Source of the DNA: Mactromeris polynyma
Taxonomy: Eukaryota > Mollusca > Bivalvia > Venerida > Mactridae
Direction: 5' to 3'
NCBI GenBank assembly: GCA_032209605.1
Contig: JASFXZ010000027.1
Location: 9,877,372 to 9,941,371, forward strand
DNA length: 64,000 bases
Below the pieces are notes generated by a model, which saw nothing but the letters and a program-made list of their open reading frames with translations, made no database searches and had not been told where the DNA came from. Shown in pieces: positions 1 to 12,900 of the stretch. Numbering within the stretch: position 1 is the first letter of the stretch; each line of letters begins with the position of its first letter. Position numbers and translations under genes: made by a program.

Positions 1-894
1 ATATACTTTATTATTAAAAACAGAAATGTCATTGATATTTATAATTCTACATTTAAAATTATAAAATGATCTTCAATAAATATTTAAAACTAACACATTT
101 TATGAAAATGTAAACTATAATGGGTTACCAAGTGTATTAAGGGTAAATATTTTCAACTTTCACTTTCCATATATATTACATTTGAAACACAATAAAACAA
201 TCTTTATCTTAAAATCAAGACAGGTGACCTATTATTTTTATTTCATATTTTCATTCAGACAGTGACTCTCTTATAGTATACCAAGTTGTAAGAAAATCTC
301 TGCGCTAGAAAAAATATAGTAAACTTGATTTTGCTCTATATTCATATGAAATATTCACGTTTTAAATCTTCATTATCATAAAATCGAGCAAGGTGACCTA
401 TCATTTTTATTTCATATTTTGTTTAGATACATTACACTGATCAAATATAAAAAGTTTAAAGGAAATCTCTGCGTTAGAAAAAAAACGGCCTTATTGTAGG
501 ATACGCCTTTAAATGATTTTCCCCATTTTTACTTGATAAGACCAGCTCTCAACTAAGACCAAAGCTGAAACCAGAATGATGTTCAGTTATTTCATATGAA
601 ATGATTTTTCCATTCTTGGTTAAACCTTACATTCTTCTAGTGACAATCATAAAAAGTGGTATTAACTATTTAATTTTTAATTTTTTATTCACAATATGTA
701 GAATCTCTGCAGGAAATACCTAGAATGTTAAGGTCCTTCATACTTGATATCACATTGTATAAGATGTGAAAAGCAAAGCCAAACTTTCATTTGTAGGGAC
801 AGCATTTACAGTTCAGTGAACTGGAGAAAATGTGGTGCATGTACATAGTATATTCCATATTATTATTCTAAGATTGCATTTTTCATTGTTACAG
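1..894. other. CLPTM1L intron (partial), AT-rich, with a diverged direct duplication
   Basis: No exon is visible here; the stretch ends at the acceptor of the first CLPTM1L exon. Two diverged direct copies of a block of about 100 bp lie near 218-320 and 386-490. They share 'ggtgacctat', then 'tttttatttcatatttt', and finish with 'aaatctctgcg'. This looks like a piece of a dispersed repeat. No function is inferred. Confidence 0.5.
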
Positions 895-945
895 TTTGGA
901 ACCAGTAGTGACAAAGAACGTGAGACAGCACAGTTTGATTCTCAG
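895..945 (+). CDS. CLPTM1L: CLPTM1L exon (first in window)
   Basis: The acceptor 'ttgttacag' precedes 895 and the donor 'gtaact' follows 945. The 51 nt encode 17 residues, FGTSSDKERETAQFDSQ, in phase 0 at both ends. This is the charged linker just before the AMKYLSYLLYP membrane segment. The linker itself is poorly conserved, so the call rests on phase, splice sites and position. Confidence 0.8.
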
Positions 946-3900
946 GTAACTACAGGGTTTTAAAGATTAAAAATAAGTTTTTGATATCTTTAAATGAATT
1001 AAAAACTTACTGAATTTTAGCTCACCCGAGCCCTATGTCTGTCATCCGTTGTCATCGTCGTCAACAATTTAGATTGTTAACACTGTAGAGGTAACATCTT
1101 TTACCTGATCTGCATGAAACTTGGCCAGAATGTTTGTCTCAATGAAATGTAGGCCAAGTTCGAAACTGGGTCACCTGGGGTCAAAAACTAGGTCAAATTA
1201 TAGTAAAACCTTGTTAACACTCTAGAGGTAACTTTTTTGACTTGATTAATATGAGACATGACCAGAATGTTTGTGTCAATGGTGGAGTTGAGTTTGTTTA
1301 TCTTCGCCACCGGGATAACCCATATGGGCGAGTATTCACTATTTTATTACACTATCATGGTACATACTATATCAACACTTTTGTTTTTAATTAAAAACTA
1401 TAGTGAATGTCTGTGTGTGTGTCTTATTCAAATATATAACTGTTTTTACATAATGTCTTTTAAATAGGTAATATATTTTTAAAAAATCTATTTTTCAAAT
1501 ACTATTTTTTAAAAGATATGCAATATTAAAAATACTGACTAGCAGTTAACTTTTTTTGTATATATATATTATGAACAGACTTCATCCTATTAAAAAATAA
1601 ATGTTTAAAAAGATTTTTATAAAAAATGATAAAATATAATAAATAAATAAGATTTACATTTTGTGGACCAGCCGCTTTAAAGATATAAAAATGAAGTCAT
1701 AAACTTTTGAATTCCTCTCTGCAGTATTTAAGGAAACAGGAAAGTATGGTAACAAAGTTTAAGTGTTCATTGGTAAGTTGTGGTGACAAAACGAAAGAAC
1801 TTTCTAGGGCCTAAAAAACAAAGTATTTAAAATAATATACAATATTTACATAAAATATACATCTGACAGAGAGAGGAAATTTAAAAAGGAAGTTTTACAT
1901 ATAATGGTATTTTAAATTTCGACGGAGAGATGGTTCGGCGATGCTATATTGGAGCCAGGGTAGTGAATATGCTCTGTCCGAGCACTATATATTTTTTAAA
2001 TATTGTTTAAATGTTAAGTCTGGATGTATATGAGGGCCAACACACCACATCCAGACAGGTGGGGAACGAATTACCCACCATCCAGATGCGGGGCGAGGCC
2101 CTCTATATTTAAAGTTAAGATTTTTTTTATCATTTTTACATGGGCAGATTGATTATGGGAATTTTAAAGTGTATTGACCGGCGGAATTGTGACCAAATGG
2201 TCAATAAATTGATCCATCACTTAGATTCCGCCAGTCAATTTGTATAGATAATAAATATTGGGCTGATTCGGTGTTGTGGGCCCGTGGGCGTCCAAGGAGT
2301 TGGATCTGGTCTAAGATTAGCTTGTAATCCAGCATCCCGGCAGCCCCTAGGCCCACACACCAAATGTACTTAACAGTTGAAATATGCTGGGACTAAGAGA
2401 CACAATCCATGCAAGACTCCAGGTCAATTTGTCCAGGGTGCTCTCCCTTCCCAGCTCAGCCCATGTGCTCAGAGTATTTACATAATATACATAAAATTTC
2501 AATGATTTTCTGGACTGTTTATTTTAAACAGCCAGATTAAAACAATATAGTATCAGACAAATGATACATAGTTGATTTAAAATATTATCCCTAGTAATCC
2601 CACCCCAATTAAAATTTAATTCATGTGTGAAACATGTTTGTACTTTAGTCAAAATTTGTATAGCAGTATACTATACAAACATAAACATATGACTACAAAA
2701 GCAAACATTATGGTCAGGTTTTATCCCAGGACAGTGCAGAAACCATACCACACATCAGTATATTTAAATACTATAAGTATACCACGATAAGTTGAGAGTG
2801 ACCTCACACAATGTTTACATGGTTTGACCACCTTTATTGATCAAAATAGGTAAATCAAATAACAAGCAAAACTATTTATTGTGATATTGATTTCATAAAA
2901 CTAACAGCCGTGATAGCTCAGATGGTAGTGAGCCCGCACCTTAAAAGGCTAATTAAGCTTTTTAGTTTTGCGTCCGAGTTCGATACCATCGGGGATACTG
3001 TCTACTTTGAGCGACATTTAATCAAAATGTAATACTAATCCTGAAGATAATAGGCATGATAATGACCGTAAGCTGCTTTACTTGTATTGGAAAGTGGGTA
3101 TGGTCATGTTTACTATCGAGTTATCTTAACTTAGTTACAGTGTGTTCACATTTTTTGATGTAGTTTTAATTAAAATCAAGGCAGAAAATGCCTTATTATC
3201 ATTAGTGAGTCTATAAAATAGACAAAATTAGAGTACATGTAGTATGTTTTAATGCTGTATTTACTAGGTAATTCAAATTTTTAAGAGATAAAATACGCAG
3301 AACAGTATGCGATATTTAAAGTAGATAATATATAGACTACAGTATGGTCTATAGACCAGAAGCAAGAGATATAAACAAAAAAACAACAATATGAGAATAA
3401 CAAATAGGACATTGATACACTGATTTCATAGTTTTGCCATACAGGTAATGTAGGATTCCACACCGTACTGGGATTAATAGAGCAACATGGGCCGAGTGGG
3501 TGGCTTTAGATTTTATCTGTCATCTGACAGTCTGTGATGTATATTTCCAAAGCCTTGAAGATCGAGCGTCGAACCGCCTTGCTTGGATTAAGTATATTTT
3601 CTATATTAAAAGAAAGGTTCAATTTAGCAAGGACGCCTCTAAGCTCGGTCCTGGGAGAGCTATGAATACTGCAGTGTAGCAGAAAGTGAATAGTTGTGTT
3701 CTTCACTCTGCACTGGGTGCAAATGGGGTCCAGTCCCAGGATATACTGACCCTGGGCTCCAGACAACAGATTTGCACCCAGTCTCAGGCGGGTAATACAC
3801 CTGTCCATCTTATAGTCAGTGGAATAAATTTCAGGCCACCTGAGCCCCAACGAGTATTAGAAAGAATCGCCTCCATCAGAACTTTTTTCCATATAATACT

Positions 3901-6900
3901 GTTTCCAGCACTTGATATAGTGTGATCTCACCAATGAATACACCTCGGTTGTGTCAATGTGGAGTTGACTTTATTTACCCTCGCAACCGGGTTGTGTCAA
4001 TGAAATCTAGACCAAGTTTTATACTTGGTCATCTGGGTCCAAAAACTAGGTCACTAGGACAAATTATAGTAAAACCTTGTTAACACTCCAGAGGTCACAT
4101 ATTTGACTTGATTAATATGAGACATGATCAGAATGTTTGTCTCAATGAAATCTAGGCCAAGTTTTATACTGGGTCATCTTGGTTCAAAAACTAGGTCACT
4201 AGGTCAAATTATGGTAAAACCTTGTTAATACTCCAGAGGTCAACTTTTTGACTTGATTTAAGTGAGACATAGTCAGAATGTTTGTCTTGGTGAAAGCTAG
4301 GCCAAGTTCGAAACTGGGTCATCTGGGGTAAAAAACTAGGTCAAAGTATAGAAAAACCTTGTTAACACTCCAGAGGTCACATTTTTGACTTGATTTAAGT
4401 GAGACATAATCAGAATGTTTGGCTTGATGAAAGCTAGGCCAAGATTGAAACTGGGTCATCTGAGGTCAAACACTAGATCCAATGATTGAAAATTCTTTTG
4501 GGAGGCTGCATTTTCTACCGGAATTACATAAAACTTGATCAGAATGTTTGTCTTAATAAAATGCTAGTCCAATGTGGTATTGGGTCATGTTGGGCCAAAA
4601 AGTAGGTCACAATGTCAAATTATTGAAAATCCTCTTGGACTCTCTTGAAGCCAACATGACAATGTACTCAGGTGAGCAATATAGAGCGACCATGGCCCTC
4701 TCATTTAACAAGTTTGTGCGGAACAAGATAAAACGAGATATTTTTGAAATGGTATTACATCACAATTGTTCATATTGAAGATGTCTTACCCAATGTAGCT
4801 ATAACACTGGATGAGGCATGTTCGTATATTTTATGTGCCAGATACATTTATAAGGTTTCCACATCACATAAATATATCATCTGAGGTGTTGGCATCAGAC
4901 CATATTGTTTTAAGGTCAGAAGTCTTTCAATGACTTCTCTCTGTAATATTGCCTTGCAGAGACAAACATTGAAGAGTTCATATACCTTCTATGACTCTTA
5001 CAGCAATAAAGTGCTGACATTTAAGTCAGACATTAAATTCACTTGCAATCAGCTTAGCTCTTATCAAAGTGAACACATAAATTCAGTATAATGGCTTCCA
5101 TGCTGTGTACTCTTATAGAGCACTTGGAGAAAATTGCTTATAAAGAATATATTTGTCATATTTTCTTCGATTTTGTGGTCAGTTTAACATTTAATATGGT
5201 GGTGGTTAAAATACAGATGTCATGTTTTCATGTGGTGATGATTTTTATTGCCTAATACATTTTTGGTTTTGTAATCAAATGTTTGGTACAGATACTTGAT
5301 TGTTTACTGGTGGTAACTTTTGTGTTTCTTGTATTTTTGCAGTATACATACCATGTAAAGATTAACCTGATTCTGACCTTTTTGCATGAATATATTACAT
5401 GGCCATTACGCCAAATGTATAGATGTCCGCAAGCAAGTCATGCAATGACGGTGTCTATACATTGTCAGAGAAATATTAAAAATTTTTGTTATAGTGTGCC
5501 AAACGCATATTCGTAATACTTAGTACGTAGAAAGCTGAAGATAAATACCGACAAGTATTCAACTGTGACATTATGCCAGTAGAGGTCAAGAGGATCCGGT
5601 TAAATCTTACAAGCTGCTACATCTGGTTTGCCTTTTATTTGATATATTTCTCTACCCATGTTTAGTTTTGCAATTGTTAAAAAGACAAGATTTTTTTTAA
5701 TAATGTGTAAATGTATGATGTGTATATTTACTTTCAGGCAATGAAGTATTTATCCTACCTGTTGTATCCAATGTGTATTGCTGGAGCTGGTTATTCCTTG
5801 TTTTATGTTGAACATAAAAGCTGGTACTCCTGGTGTGTACAGAGCCTTGTAAACGGTAAATATTGATAAGTGCTGTATAAGGGCTAGACCTAGAAAATCT
5901 CCCTGAGGGAGGAACGACAGTCAAAAATAAGGGAACCACCGACAGGTTTTTGACCCCCACCAACAGATTTTGACCCCCCTCCACACCAAGGCAATTTTAA
6001 TGGTTGTCGTTCCTACCCAGATATACCTGGAATAGATGTACATTAAGGTTAAAAAAGTGCACATTTGAATTGGTTATTGTTGACTGTTTGTGAATCATGG
6101 ACATCAGAGGCGCATTTTTAGAAGTATGAAAAATAAAATTCTACCTAGAGCTATGTAGGGAAAGTTGCGGTGCCGAAAAGTAGCCCCTATCTTTAGATAT
6201 GTAGCGTGATCTGACAGTGCAAGCTTTGCTAAACAGCTTCGACAGCTACCTTTTCTACATTGGCTAACTTTTCTCGCTTACTTCAACTACCTCTAAAAAA
6301 CGCACCTCTGTATTGTTAAATTCAGAAGTCGACTCAAGTGTATAAATATGTACCCCTATGAATGATGAAAATTATGCTGGTTGATGTTTTTAGACTTTCT
6401 TGAATTTGTGAAATTTGCTAAAATATCCTCGTTAGAATCTTTTCTACTTATAACAAATTTGTATTTTTTTATTAAAATGACTAGCCTTTAGGTTTATGAC
6501 ATTTTGAAATGGAAAAGCTCATTTTGATGTCAGTTAATTGTGAGGAAATTACTGCACTGAGTCAAATTAGAAATACTTATTACTTAATGACAAGCAGAAT
6601 GTTGTAAAATGTAAAATCTATCAGCTGTTAATGATTGCACAAGTTTGGTATTTTGATGACAAAAATACATTGGTTGCTTATAACTGATAACCGAGTGATA
6701 TAGGTTTATTGATAAACTTTAGTGATACAGGTTTATTGATAATCTTTAGTAATATAGGTTTATATTTTTTCAATTGAAATTCAATTTGTTTTAAGTGTGT
6801 GATCATGCAATTGGATCTGGAATATAGTAAGGTTAAGGTAGCATTGTTAGTTAATTTTTCTGTACTGTTATTATTTTAATCTATATATCATTGTTCCTGG

Positions 6901-9900
6901 TGTTTTTATGATTTGTCAAAGAACCAGTCCACCAGTAGCCAGTGTTGGTTGCCTTATATAGTACATAGAAGCATTGTATCAGTGTTGGTTGCCTTATATA
7001 GTACATAGAAGCATTGTATCAGTGTTGGTTGCCTTATATAGTACATAGAAGCATTGTATCAGTGTTGGTTGCCTTATATAGTACATAGAAGCATTGTATC
7101 AGTGTTGGTTGCCTTATATAGCACATAGAAGCATTGTATCAGTGTTGGTTGCCTTATATAGCACATAGAAGCATTGTATCAGTGTTGGTTGCCTTATATA
7201 GTACATAGAAGCATTGTATCAGTGTTGGTTGCCTTATATAGTACATAGAAGCATTGTATCAGTGTTGGTTGCCTTATATAGCACATAGAAGCATTGTATC
7301 AGTGTTGGTTGCCTTATATAGTACATAGAAGCATTGTATCAGTGTTGGTTGCCTTATATAGTACATAGAAGCATTGTATCAGTGTTGGTTGCCTTATATA
7401 GCACATAGAAGCATTGTATCAGTGTTACATGTACTCAGGTGAGCAAAAAAAGGTCATCATGGCCCTTGTTCCCTACAATTATAATAACAACCATTTGATA
7501 TATTATATCCTATATATGAATTATGTATTTCAGGTGTGTATGCATTTGGATTTCTTTTCATGTTGCCACAGTTGTTTGTCAATTACAAAGTAAGTACTTT
7601 AATATGTTGCTTGTTTTAGATTAACCTTGGTTTTCAACAACTTTTTAAGGTTACGGCAAGCTGTAATGTCCTGATAGAAATTGTACGTAATTCTTACAGT
7701 GATTTCTTTTGTTAATTTTACTGCAGAATATAGGCTATTTCCCCTTATCAAAAAGTGACAATTTCCCCCAAAAAATGATTGTTTTTTCCAAATTCTTTGT
7801 TCATTTTTCCCCCTCTGACTGAATTTCTTTTAATTAATTCAGGTTTTTGTGTATTTAACCTTTAATAAAAGAATCTTTGCTCTTACATCACCTCATTTAT
7901 ATAACAAACACCAGCCACAGCTGAAAAGTTAATTTTATAAGCAAAACAACCATTACCTCATTTACCCAAATTTGGGATTTATCACGCCTATTTTCCCAAT
8001 TGAAGAGGCACAGGCAGTAAAATTATTTAAAAACAAGAAATATCTTTTAAGAAAGATAACCGGAGTAGATAGAATGATGTCTTCCAGTATGTTAAATGAA
8101 ATAATGTTTTTGCAACATGTAAATTTTTTTGTAAATCTTTATTTTATATACAATGTGTGCTGTTTTCTCGTAGATTCGTGCCCCTTAGCAGAAAAGTAAT
8201 TGCAAATTCATTCAGTACACAGTGTACTTACATATTTTTCATGTTAAACTAAAAAACATTAATGTAAACTGTTACAAAGTCTGAAGCAACATTTGTTATG
8301 TTTTGCAATGAAACAGAAGGTCAGTGATCTGGATCGTCTGGAAGCTTTCTCATTAGATTCGTGCCCCTGGGAAATCTGCCTCGTTCTGGTTTGTAAACTA
8401 TTTGATGACGTAAAAAGATTAAGCAATATCCAACTGATAATGTTCCGAATCTTACGAAAAACCTGTTTGGTGAACGAAAACCCCTTATGGTGCCTCTCGA
8501 GTGTAAATACGATTGGTCAATTTTTAAAAAGCCCTTTTCTAGGACAACATTTGGTTGGTCAAAAATGTAAGTCAAAATCAATGTTATACAGTCAATCAAT
8601 GCTGAAAAAAATCACTGTTCTTATCACCGATCTAGTGGCTTTGTGGTAAAGCATTTACATCAGATGTGGAATGTTGTGGGTTCAGGCCCAAGCCAGGACA
8701 TACCAAGGTCCTTAAAATGATACTTGTAGCTGCTTCACTTAAGCTCTACATTATAAGTAAGGTACTAGATCTGCTGGCTGGGTGTCAGGTTGTAACTGGG
8801 TGTGGTATCATGTCACCTGTCTACAGCGAGGTATCAGTGTGGTATCATGTCACCTGTCTACAGAGAGGTATCACAGTGTGGTATCATGTCACCTGTCTAC
8901 AGCGAGGTATCAGTGTGGTATCATGTCACCTGTCTACAGAGAGGTATCACAGTGTGGTATCATGTCACCTGTCTACAGCGAGGTATCAGTGTGGTATCAT
9001 GTCACCTGTCTACAGAGAGGTATCACAGTGTAGTATCATGTCACCTGTCTACAGCGAGGTATCACAGTGTGGTATCATGTCACCTGTCTACAGCGAGGTA
9101 TCACAGTGTGGTGTCATGTCACCTGTCTACAGCGAGGTATCACAGTGTGGTATCATGTCACCTGTCTACAGCGAGGTATCACAGTGTGGTGTCATGTCAC
9201 CTGTCTACAGCGAGGTATCACAGTGTAGTATCATGTCACCTGTCTACAGCGAGGTATCACAGTGTAGTATCATGTCGCCTGTCTACAGCGAGGTATCACA
9301 GTGTGGTATCATGTCACCTGTCTACAGCGAGGTATCACAGTGTGGTATCATGTCACCTGTCTACAGCGAGGTATCACAGTGTGGTATCATGTCGCCTGTC
9401 TACAGCGAGGTATCACAGTGTGGTATCATGTCACCTGTCTACAGCGAGGTATCACAGTGTGGTGTCATGTCACCTGTCTACAGCGAGGTATCACAGTGTG
9501 GTGTCATGTCACCTGTCTACAGCGAGGTATCACAGTGTAGTATCATGTCACCTGTCTACAGCGAGGTATCACAGTGTAGTATCATGTCACCTGTCTACAG
9601 CGAGGTATCACAGTGTGGTATCATGTCACCTGTCTGCAGCGAGGTAACACAGTGTGGTATCATGTCACCTGTCTACAGCGAGGTATCACAGTGTGGTATC
9701 ATGTCGCCTGTCTACAGTGAGGTATCACAGTGTGGTATCATGTCACCTGTCTGCAGCGAGGTATCACAGTGTGGTATCATGTCACCTGTCTACAGCGAGG
9801 TATCACAGTGTGGTATCATGTCACCTGTCTGCAGTGAGGTATCACAGTGTGGTATCATGTCACCTGTCTGCAGCGAGGTATCACAGTGTGGTATCATGTC

Positions 9901-12900
9901 ACCTGTCTGCAGCGAGGTATCACAGTGTGGTATCATGTCACCTGTCTGCAGCGAGGTATCACAGTGTGGTATCATGTCACCTGTCTGCAGCGAGGTATCA
10001 CAGTGTGGTATCATGTCACCTGTCTGCAGCGAGGTATCACAGTGTGGTATCATGTCACCTGTCTGCAGCGAGGTATCACAGTGTGGTATCATGTCACCTG
10101 TCTGCAGCGAGGTATCACAGTGTGGTATCATGTCGCCTGTCTACAGCGAGGTATCACAGTGTGGTATCATGTCACCTGTCTGCAGCGAGGTAACACAAAG
10201 TGGTATCATGTCGCCTGTCTACAGCGAGGTATCACAGTGTGGTATCATGTCACCTGTCTGCAGCGAGGTAACACAGTGTGGTATCATGTCACCTGTCTAC
10301 AGCGAGGTATCACAGTGTAGTATCATGTCGCCTGTCTACAGCGAGGTATCACAGTGTGGTATCATGTCACCTGTCTGCAGCGAGGTAACACAGTGTGGTA
10401 TCATGTCACCTGTCTACAGTGAGGTATCACAGTGTCTATTACACGTAGACACCATCTCCATACGTCTGAAAATCTTGTGGGACATTAAAACCAAACACAC
10501 AGACTCGATGTTAACTTCTTTATTTAGAAATTAAGGCATTATGCCCATTAAACACAGTTATACAGGTTGTGCAGATACAAATGTCGGACCTCGTTTATTC
10601 GACAACCATCTATTCAAATACATGGCATCATCAAAAATAAATTTCAGGTCCCATTGTATCTTCTTATGTACGCCCAATCAAAATGGGCTATTTGAAACCA
10701 TGTATTATGCGAAATAAAATTTCGGACCCAATGACTTGGAATGAACGAAGTCCAACTGTATTCTTTTATATATTAGGTCATATCATGAAGTTTAATTATA
10801 TATGCTTATAAATTTCTGTTGTTTTTTTGTAGCTATTACTTTTAAAAGGCACTACATTGTTTGCCAATTATTAATTAGTTACTGAAAGAGGTGCACATAT
10901 TGTGACATTTGTTATACATTTTAATGACTGCCATACAGTAATTTTGTTCTATATTTTCAGCTAAAATCAGTTGCTCATTTGCCATGGCGAGCCTTTATGT
11001 ATAAGGTAATTATGAGTTTATACTTGAAATTTTACTTATACTAAAATTCTAACAACTTTTTTCAATTATTGTGGAAATACTGTCTACGACTAAAATGTGT
11101 TCTTGTATCTTGTGTGCTGCGCCTTTACGTAATTATCTTCTTGACAGCTTAATGACGTCATTCCTACATATTTTATCATTGAAATTTTGCTTATTATTAT
11201 CTTCTGACTAGTGGTTTGTATGTACGGTTTCCTGTGTCTATATGCCAACCTTGCGTTCAGTTACGGCTAACAGTTGCGAGCGTTACCAAACTGTTCTGTT
11301 TTGTATCCCGGACCAACTATATCACATTCACTGCGAAACGTTAGCTGCAAACACCTTTACTGAATGTAGGTCTTCAGGGTGTTTGCACGGAACATTCTAT
11401 CGTTTGTGTAATGAATGAACTTGTATTGACTAACCTCTGAAGTGTTCTGTGAAGATTTGAGTGTCTTCTGTCAGTCACTATCAAATGATATGTCAATCAT
11501 TCATGTATGATCTGTAGTGAAATTATTCAACATTTTTGGTTGAGAAATTTGGAATTTTGGCAATGTACTTGTGTGGGGAAAATGTGTCGTAAATGAAGGC
11601 TAAGGTTAAAATTTTGTATATCATGTACAGGGTGTTAAAAAAGTTTGTTCACAAAGTTTGAATTTTAGTATCTTTTTTCCATCTACGTCGCTATAGACTA
11701 ATATAGTTTACTTCTGTGTGAGAGTTGTAAATAAAACAGATATTCATGGAATAAACAGTATCTTTCATGATGCAAAATAAAGCCAGGGAACGAAGCATTA
11801 TTTTCATTTTATCTAAATTGAAACTTCGCTTTTTTTCATATTTGCAGGCTTTTAACACATTTATAGATGATATATTCGCCTTCATCATCACCATGCCAAC
11901 AGCTCATAGACTTGCCTGCTTCAGAGATGATCTTGTATTTCTGGTTTACCTATACCAAAGATGGTAAGTTCTTGTACTCTGTCATTCTACCAGAAGTCAC
12001 TCTACTCTTTCAAGTACTGTTGTGTAGTGTGTACAAAATATGGCCCAAATTGTGCAAATAAATGGACAAGGTCATTTTATGAAAACTGTTTAAACAGAAT
12101 TTTCTTGAAAATGTGTCAAGTTAAAACTGGTATCGGACACTTGTATTTGTGGTTTTGGTCAACATGTAAAGTTAAGTTACAATGCAGTGTATTAGAGTAT
12201 GTCTGTATGAGGTAAATTGCCACCAATTTTCTCATATTCGTCACTAACGATATTTGGTCAAACAAATAAGACTGTGTACCTTATAGGTAGGTACATAATA
12301 TTTTTTAAAGATTTTTTGGAAAATCAACATTTCTTGTTAGTAATTGTTTAACTAAACTCTTGATCAGTTAATAAATCCTGCTGAGAGCCAGATAATAAGG
12401 AGTGCAGCATATTTATCTGCTAGGTAGGGAGACAGCAAAACCAGCACAGCATTGAGGAGTATGTATTGATGATAACCCTTGTGTGTGCACAGTGCTGGCA
12501 TTGAGGAGTTTGTATTGATGATAACCCTTGTGTGTGCACAGTGCTGGCATTGAGGAGTATGTATTGATGATAACCCTTGTGTGTGCACAGTGCTGACATT
12601 GAGGAGTATGTATTGATGATAACCCTTGTGTGTGCACAGTGCTGACATTGAGGAGTTTGTATTGATGATAACCCTTGTGTGTGCACAGTGCTGGCATTGA
12701 GGAGTATGTATTGATAACCCTTGTGTGTGCACAGTGCTGGCATTGAGGAGTATGTATTGATGATAACCCTTGTGTGTGCACAGTGCTGGCATTGAGGAGT
12801 ATGTATTGATAACCCGTGTGTGTGCAAAGTGCTGACATTGAGGAATATGTATTGATGATAACCCTTGTGTGTGCACAGTGCTGACATTGAGGAGTATGTA

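Noticed and set aside
5697..5984. 95-codon minus-strand open frame
   Set aside because: Overlaps the conserved CLPTM1L exon 5738-5855 in antisense.
8666..10534. 622-codon plus-strand open frame with a 13-residue repeat (QCGIMSPVYSEVS)
   Set aside because: It lies inside a CLPTM1L intron. The 39-bp unit has no stop and a period divisible by 3, so frames on both strands are open. No start context, splice sites or domain.
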